From NCBI RefSeq assembly GCF_900167435.1, contig NZ_FUWS01000001.1, positions 187,295-251,294 on the forward strand: 64,000 nt of DNA, read 5' to 3'. Below are positions 59,729 to 64,000 of the stretch, piece by piece. Made by a program: the position numbers and the translations under genes. A model generated the notes under the pieces. The model was not told where the DNA came from and made no database searches. It was given only the letters and a program-made list of their open reading frames with translations. Every line of letters starts with the position of its first letter. Within the stretch, counting starts at the first letter, position 1. Source of the DNA: Marinactinospora thermotolerans DSM 45154 (GTDB taxonomy: Bacteria; Actinomycetota; Actinomycetes; Streptosporangiales; Streptosporangiaceae).

Positions 59729-60041
59729 CCTGCTGGGCCGCGAGGTCGTGGACCGCTCGGGAGAACGGGTAGGGGCCGTCCACGACATCGTTGTCAGGCG
59801 GCGCGACGACGGCGGCTACGAGATGGCCGGATTCGTCGTCGGGCGCAGCGCGCTGGCGGGACGGTTCGGCTACGGCGCGACGCTGGCCCCGCCCACCCCG
59901 CTCCACGGCCTGCTCGCCTGGCTCCGGCGGCACGAACGCTATCTGCCCTGGGAGGACGTCGCCGACATCGGGGAGGAGGTGATCCGCGCCTCGGTCGCAT
60001 CAGCCGACCTCACCCCCGCCTGGCGGGCCGAGCCCCGCTGA
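59706..60041 (+). CDS. PRC-barrel domain protein
   Basis: A 111-residue PRC-barrel protein: ASSLLGREVVDRSGERVGAV, HDIVVRRRDDGGYEMAGFVV and LPWEDVADIGEEVIRAS form the barrel strands, the last two being the standard end motif. A hydrophobic-aromatic insert (LHGLLAWLRRHERYL) lies between. It starts inside the previous gene with GGAGGCGG as binding site. Last gene of the lipoprotein-Nramp-PRC-PRC operon. It may form a pair with the preceding PRC protein on the cytoplasmic side of the transporter (inference). Confidence 0.82.
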   Translation: MPTVTASSLLGREVVDRSGERVGAVHDIVVRRRDDGGYEMAGFVVGRSALAGRFGYGATLAPPTPLHGLLAWLRRHERYLPWEDVADIGEEVIRASVASADLTPAWRAEPR

Positions 60042-60100
60042 CGGCCAGGGCGGCACGCCGCCCTTTGGACACGCCCACCGAAAGAGGGAGCCGAAGACCC

Positions 60101-60631
60101 ATGAATCAGATCAGCAAGACCGCCAAAGCCGAGGAACGCGCCTACTCCGGCGACGCCGACCGGCCCACCGGTTCCTACCTCGTCACCCTGCTCGCCTACG
60201 GCGCGAGTGTGGGCGCGATCGCCGCCGTGACACGGCTGGCCGGGAAACGACCGCCCGAGGGCCTGTCGCCCTGGGACCTGTTCCTCGTCTCGATCTCCAC
60301 TCACAAGCTGTCCCGGCTGATCGCCAAGGACCCCGTCACCAGCCCGCTGCGCGCACCCTTCACCCGCTTCCAGGGCGCCTCCGGTCCCGCGGAACTCCAC
60401 GAGGAGGTCCGCGGCAGCGGCCCCCGTCACGCGATCGGCGAACTCGTCACCTGCCCGTTCTGCATGGCGCAGTGGGTCGCCACGGCCCACGTCGCCGGAC
60501 TGGTCCTCAACCCCCGGTTCACCCGGCTCGCCGCGGCGACGATGACCGCGGTCGGGGTCGCCGACTGGCTCCAGCTCGGCTACGCCTGGTTGCAGCAGCG
60601 CGCGCAGGGCGATGGGGACGAGGAGGGGTGA
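60101..60631 (+). CDS. DUF1360 membrane protein
   Basis: A 176-residue protein with three membrane segments: YLVTLLAYGASVGAIAAVTR, WVATAHVAGLVLNPRF and AAATMTAVGVADWLQLGYAW. The DUF1360 signature is LSPWDLFLVSISTHKLSRLI, AKDPVTSPLRAPFTRFQG and the pair of cysteines in VTCPFCMAQWV. Function unknown; sporulation or membrane stress roles are guesses in the literature. The ATG at 60101 follows AGGGAG. It is 59 bases after the PRC gene and may be on the same transcript; a hairpin at 60640-60659 follows. Confidence 0.82.
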   Translation: MNQISKTAKAEERAYSGDADRPTGSYLVTLLAYGASVGAIAAVTRLAGKRPPEGLSPWDLFLVSISTHKLSRLIAKDPVTSPLRAPFTRFQGASGPAELHEEVRGSGPRHAIGELVTCPFCMAQWVATAHVAGLVLNPRFTRLAAATMTAVGVADWLQLGYAWLQQRAQGDGDEEG

Positions 60632-60639
60632 GCCGGCTC

Positions 60640-60659
60640 CCCGACCGCATCAGGTCGGG
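60640..60659 (+). terminator. Hairpin terminator
   Basis: CCCGACC, loop GCATCA, GGTCGGG followed by TT, nine bases after the DUF1360 stop. Confidence 0.6.
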
Positions 60660-60764
60660 TTCGGAATCCGGCCCGGAGGAACCGGACGGTAGAGCCGTTT
60701 CCCAGGGGGAAGGACGGGAGTAGCGCTCAGGCGCCCCGTCCTCGACCCGTGAAGGAGCGGCCCC

Positions 60765-61190
60765 ATGCCCGTCGTCCGGTCCGCGCGCACCCTTTGGGAG
60801 GGAAGCCTCGCCGAAGGCCACGGCAGCGTGTCCTTCCTGTCCTCAGGACTGCCGGACGGGCACGTGAGCTGGCAGGCCCGTGCGACGCGGTCCAACGGGG
60901 CGACCAGTCCGGAGGAGCTCCTCGCCGCCGCCCATTCGGCGTGTTTCTCCATGGCACTGAGCAACGCTCTGACGCGGGCCGGCACACCCCCGCGCGCCAT
61001 CGACGCCGGCGCCGAGGTCGCCTTCCAGCCGGGTGTCGGCATCACCGGCATCCGGCTGGTCGTGCGCGCGTCGGTCCCGGGAATCTCGGCGGAGGAGTTC
61101 GCCGCGGCGGCCGAGCTCGCGCGGACACACTGTCCGGTGAGCCAGGCCCTGGCCCAGACGACGATCACGCTGGAGGCCGTCCTGGAATGA
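60765..61190 (+). CDS. OsmC-family peroxiredoxin
   Basis: A 141-residue OsmC protein, which reduces organic hydroperoxides as a dimer. The catalytic cysteine pair are in EELLAAAHSACFSMALSNAL (first, with the conserved Glu-Glu) and ARTHCPVSQAL (second). The N-terminal beta part has RTLWEGSLAEGHGSVSF. Length and layout fit OsmC rather than Ohr, which is also supported by HCPVS. The ATG at 60765 follows AAGGAGCGG. It is a single gene near other stress genes. Confidence 0.92.
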   Translation: MPVVRSARTLWEGSLAEGHGSVSFLSSGLPDGHVSWQARATRSNGATSPEELLAAAHSACFSMALSNALTRAGTPPRAIDAGAEVAFQPGVGITGIRLVVRASVPGISAEEFAAAAELARTHCPVSQALAQTTITLEAVLE

Positions 61191-61245
61191 GCGTCGGCCG
61201 CCCCGAACCGTCCCCGCCGTCCTTCCGTGGAGGAGCATGGGGGAC

Positions 61246-61899
61246 ATGACCGATTCCCTGTTCCCACCGGGCCCGGTCACCGTCGCGCCCGGGGCGATCC
61301 ACCTGCCCGGCCGGCTGGACCTGGACCGACAACGCGACCTCGTCGAGCGCTGCCGGACCTGGGCGCGCCTCCCCGGGGGGATGCGTCGGCACCGGATGCC
61401 GCGCGGCGGGAGGATGAGCGTCCGCATGCTCTCGCTCGGCTGGTACTGGGAGCCCTACCGCTACACGCGCACCCTGCCCGAGGGGACGCCCGTACCTCCG
61501 TTCCCGGCCGTTCTGGGCGACCTGGCCCGCGAAGCCGTCACCGCGGCCTTCGGGGCTCCCCCGCCCGCCGGGGCGCCGCCCTACGACGTGGCACTGGTCA
61601 ACTTCTACGACCCCACCGCCCGCATGGGGATGCATCGCGACGCCGAAGAGCGCGCGGACCTCCCCGTGGTGTCGATCAGCCTGGGCGACACGTGCGTCTT
61701 CCGCTTCGGCAACACCGAGACGCGCACCCGCCCCTACCGCGACGTCGAGTTGCGCAGCGGGGACGTCTTCGTGTTCGGCGGGCCGGCCCGGCGCGCCTAC
61801 CACGGGGTTCCCCGGATCCTGCCGGGCAGCGCCGACCCCGCCTGCGGACTCGCCTCGGGCCGCCTCAACATCACGATCCGCGCCTCCGGCCTGGCGTGA
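61246..61899 (+). CDS. alkB: AlkB-type 2-oxoglutarate/Fe(II) dioxygenase
   Basis: A 217-residue DNA or RNA demethylase-like protein. The nucleotide-recognition lid includes SLGWYWEPYRYTRTLPEG; iron ligands are H and D in GMHRDAEERADL and the far histidine in AYHGVPRIL; the oxoglutarate arginine is in RLNITIRASG. VSISLGDTCVFRFG is the usual strand. It should remove alkyl damage from 1-methyladenine or 3-methylcytosine by oxidation. Two ATG codons (61237 and 61246) follow GGAGGAG; the second has the better spacing and is used. A single gene, 55 bases after osmC. Confidence 0.92.
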   Translation: MTDSLFPPGPVTVAPGAIHLPGRLDLDRQRDLVERCRTWARLPGGMRRHRMPRGGRMSVRMLSLGWYWEPYRYTRTLPEGTPVPPFPAVLGDLAREAVTAAFGAPPPAGAPPYDVALVNFYDPTARMGMHRDAEERADLPVVSISLGDTCVFRFGNTETRTRPYRDVELRSGDVFVFGGPARRAYHGVPRILPGSADPACGLASGRLNITIRASGLA

Positions 61900-61984
61900 C
61901 CCGGGCCCCGGCCCCGGCGGCGTCCCCGCGTCTCACTACGCTGTGGTCGGACACATCGCCGAATGAGGAAACGGGGCGCACCGC

Positions 61985-63205
61985 ATGCGGCTGTCGGATC
62001 TGGGACCGCTGATCAGGCTACGTCGGCCCGAACCCGATGCCCGGCGGCGCAACGCGCGCTCCTGCCACAACGTGACGGACTTCCGCGCCCTCGCGCGACG
62101 CCGGCTGCCCCGGGCCGTGTTCGACTACATCGACGGCGGCGCCGACCGTGAAAGCGGCATGGCCGCCAACAGCGCGGCGTTCGAACGGCACGAACTGCTC
62201 CCGCGCGTGCTGCGCGACGTGTCCCGCGTCTCCACCTCGACGACCCTGCTGGGCGCCCCCGCGCGGATGCCGCTGGGGCTGGCGCCCACCGGATTCACCC
62301 GGATGTTCCACCACGAGGGCGAGCACGCCGTGGCGCGCGCGGCCGCCGCCGCGGACGTGCCCTACGCCCTTTCCACGATGGGCACCGTCTGCGTGGAGGA
62401 CCTCGCCGCCCACGAGGACGCCGACCTGTGGTTCCAGCTCTACATCTGGCGGGACCGCGGGCTGACCACCGACCTGGTGGACCGCGCCGCCGAAGCCGGC
62501 TACCGGGTCCTCGTGATCACCGTGGACACCCCCGTGACCGGCATGCGGGAACGGGACCTGCGCAGCGGTTTCACGATTCCGCCGACCATGGGACCGGCCA
62601 CCCTGGTGGACCTTGCCCGCCGGCCCGGCTGGTGGCTGCCCTTCCTCGCCTCCGAGCCCATCACCTTCGCCAACGTTCCCCCGCACCTCCTGCGCGGCAC
62701 GGAATCGGCGATGGCCTTCGCCGCCCGCCAATTCGACCCCTCGGTCACCTGGGAGGACATCGCGCCGATCGCCGCCCGCTGGCCCGGACCGGTGCTCCTC
62801 AAGGGGGTGTTGCGCAGCGACGACGCGCTGCGCGCCCGTGACATGGGGCTGGCCGGGGTGGTGCTGTCCAACCACGGCGGGCGCCAACTCGACCGGACGG
62901 TCACCCCGTTGGACGCGCTGCCCGGGGTCCGCGCCGCGGTGGGGCCGGCGTTCACCGTCCTGGTGGACTCGGGGGTGCGCCACGGCTCCGACGTCGCCCT
63001 GGCCATCGCCCTGGGCGCCGACGCCGCGCTCATCGGCCGCCCCTACCTGTACGCCCTGGCCGCGGCCGGAGACCTCGGCGTGGCACGGCTGATCGCGCTG
63101 CTGGAGGGACAGCTGCGCCGCACCATGCAGCTTCTCGGGGTCACGTCGGTCGAGGAGCTGCGGCGGCACGGCGGTGAACTGGTGTCCTCACGGCCGACGG
63201 ACTGA
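61985..63205 (+). CDS. FMN-dependent alpha-hydroxy-acid oxidase/dehydrogenase
   Basis: A 406-residue enzyme of the L-lactate dehydrogenase (LldD)/glycolate oxidase family. Marks in order: VFDYIDGGADRESGM, LALAPTGFTRMFHHEGEHA-type flavin segment, SAMGT-equivalent LSTMGTVCVEDLA, FQLYIWRDRG, ITVDTPVTGMRERDLRSGF, the FMN-phosphate lysine in VLLKGVLRSDDA, the catalytic His/Arg in LSNHGGRQLD, and DSGVRHGSDV and GRPYLYAL. It oxidises an L-2-hydroxy acid to the keto acid; lactate and mandelate are both possible. Single gene; converges on the carboxylate-amine ligase with only eight bases between. Confidence 0.9.
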   Translation: MRLSDLGPLIRLRRPEPDARRRNARSCHNVTDFRALARRRLPRAVFDYIDGGADRESGMAANSAAFERHELLPRVLRDVSRVSTSTTLLGAPARMPLGLAPTGFTRMFHHEGEHAVARAAAAADVPYALSTMGTVCVEDLAAHEDADLWFQLYIWRDRGLTTDLVDRAAEAGYRVLVITVDTPVTGMRERDLRSGFTIPPTMGPATLVDLARRPGWWLPFLASEPITFANVPPHLLRGTESAMAFAARQFDPSVTWEDIAPIAARWPGPVLLKGVLRSDDALRARDMGLAGVVLSNHGGRQLDRTVTPLDALPGVRAAVGPAFTVLVDSGVRHGSDVALAIALGADAALIGRPYLYALAAAGDLGVARLIALLEGQLRRTMQLLGVTSVEELRRHGGELVSSRPTD

Positions 63206-63213
63206 ACGCGCGG

Positions 63214-64000
63214 TCACTTCTCCACCGCCTCCAGCCCGTGGCGGGTCTGACGCACGAGGAGATCGACCACGTCGGACAGCCGGCCGCGTCGCGCGTGGGC
63301 GGCGCGCTGACGGTGCGCCCCGGAGCCGACCTCCAGGACCCGCCCCAGCAGGTGGTCCACCAGGTCGGTCTCCCCCGCCGCCCGTAGTCCCGGCATGGCC
63401 GCCTCGACCAGGCGGTCGACTTGGCGGCGGGCCGGCACCGGTTCGACCGTGAAGGGGTCGAGCGCCGCTCCCTCCAGGCCGTCGCGCGCCGATCTCCACA
63501 TGGCCAGCCGCAGCACCCTGTCGGGGATCCGGGGCGCGGGACGCCCCTCGGCCACGTGCCGCAGCGCCACCGAGGTCAGGCCGCGCACCAAAACGGCGAA
63601 GAGCACGGCCTCCTCCACCGTCGCGGCGACGTCGGCCACCCGGATCTCCAACGTCGGCAGGTGCTCGGAGGGGCGGACGTCCCAGTAGACCATCCGCCGG
63701 TCCAGGATCGCCCCGGACCGCAGCATCTCGGTGACCATCCGCTCGTGGTCGGCGACCGAATCGAACCACGGCGGCGGGCCGGCCGACGGCAGGCGCCCCC
63801 ACAGGATCGAGCGCCAGCTGGCGTATCCGGTGTCGCGACCGCGCTGGAAGGGGGAGTTGGCGGTGAGCGCGAGCAGGATCGGCAGCCAGGGCCGCAGGTG
63901 GTTGACCACGCTGACCGCGGTCAACCGGTCGGCGACCGCCACGTGAACGTGACAGCCGCACACCACGTGGGCCTCGCGCAGCGCCCCGAAGCGCGAGGCG
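63214..64000 (-). CDS. Glutamate-cysteine ligase type 2 / carboxylate-amine ligase (YbdK), 5' part outside window
   Basis: 262 codons of the C-terminal part of an ATP-dependent carboxylate-amine ligase. The family motif REAHVVCGCHVHVAVADR lies at the window edge, followed by LRPWLPILLALTANSPFQRG, RDTGYASWRSILWGRLPSAG and LPTLEIRVADVAATVEEAV. YbdK has weak glutamate-cysteine ligase activity; in mycothiol-using actinomycetes the true substrate is unclear, and some members act in ergothioneine or natural product synthesis. The start is beyond 64000; about 110-120 N-terminal residues are missing by comparison with the usual length near 370. Confidence 0.9.
   Translation of the reverse strand, partial: ASRFGALREAHVVCGCHVHVAVADRLTAVSVVNHLRPWLPILLALTANSPFQRGRDTGYASWRSILWGRLPSAGPPPWFDSVADHERMVTEMLRSGAILDRRMVYWDVRPSEHLPTLEIRVADVAATVEEAVLFAVLVRGLTSVALRHVAEGRPAPRIPDRVLRLAMWRSARDGLEGAALDPFTVEPVPARRQVDRLVEAAMPGLRAAGETDLVDHLLGRVLEVGSGAHRQRAAHARRGRLSDVVDLLVRQTRHGLEAVEK

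Noticed and set aside
1-64000. Prophage, transposon, integrative element or CRISPR array
   Set aside because: No integrase, transposase, phage structural gene, terminal repeats, spaced direct-repeat array or tRNA-adjacent attachment site was seen.

Overview
The window is a very GC-rich bacterial chromosome segment (roughly 70% or more by eye) with GTG/ATG starts, GGAGG-type ribosome binding sites and GC-rich hairpin terminators. The gene set points to a filamentous actinomycete: an XRE-MurA fusion, DUF574-type methyltransferase, DUF3040, DUF3140 and DUF2795 proteins, Spo0M, Tex and RecD2. A member of the Nocardiopsaceae or a related family is plausible, but this is inference because no rRNA or other taxonomic marker is present. 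No tRNA, rRNA, CRISPR array, insertion sequence, integrase or attachment site was recognised.

Left end (1-8445, minus strand): a tightly overlapped operon transcribed as NodU/CmcH-type O-carbamoyltransferase, GT2-GmhB fusion, GT9 heptosyltransferase-like enzyme, two GT4-like glycosyltransferases, GmhA and HldE (cut by the window edge). GmhA, HldE and the GmhB domain together supply every step from sedoheptulose 7-phosphate to ADP-heptose, so this looks like a complete heptose-glycan system, probably making a carbamoylated glycan, in a Gram-positive organism. A second GT9 enzyme (51.5 kb) and a pyruvyltransferase-family protein (47.5 kb) may also act on glycans.

8.7-24.4 kb: mostly single genes. 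They include small hypothetical proteins (two of them paralogues), a general stress protein, a secreted 5'-nucleotidase, Spo0M, a ZIP metal transporter, a P450, a Bcr/CflA efflux pump, an ADP-ribosylglycohydrolase, a MerR-Hsp20 divergent pair, a membrane alpha/beta-hydrolase and a helix-turn-helix MurA fusion with a palindrome at its start.

24.5-36.4 kb: signal peptidase I, an orphan winged-helix protein, Tex, an FAD monooxygenase, a DUF574-type methyltransferase, RecD2, a tandem pair of paralogous hypothetical genes, and a membrane hydrolase preceded by a possible leader peptide.

36.6-43.6 kb: a catabolic locus with a FadR-like GntR regulator behind a sigma70-type promoter and three GTTAAC repeats. 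It is followed by a TctC-TctB-TctA carboxylate uptake system, a DapA-family aldolase and a one-chain dihydroxyacetone-kinase-family enzyme. A separately transcribed RidA homologue follows.

43.7-64 kb: a DHA2 drug exporter, an acyl-CoA dehydrogenase with a TIGR03084-type protein, the pyruvyltransferase, cytochrome oxidase subunit I with a DUF3040 partner, then a long run of small stress and metal genes: CBS, DUF2795, ChaB, a Csp3-like copper store, a short-chain dehydrogenase, DUF3140, metallophosphoesterase/BON/nucleotidyltransferase, an Nramp-like transporter with two PRC-barrel proteins, DUF1360, OsmC, AlkB and an FMN-dependent alpha-hydroxy-acid oxidase. A YbdK-type carboxylate-amine ligase runs off the right edge.

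The most interesting systems are the heptose/carbamoyl glycan operon, the GntR-Tct-aldolase-kinase operon, the XRE-MurA fusion with its palindrome, and the Nramp-PRC-PRC operon with altered metal-site motifs.
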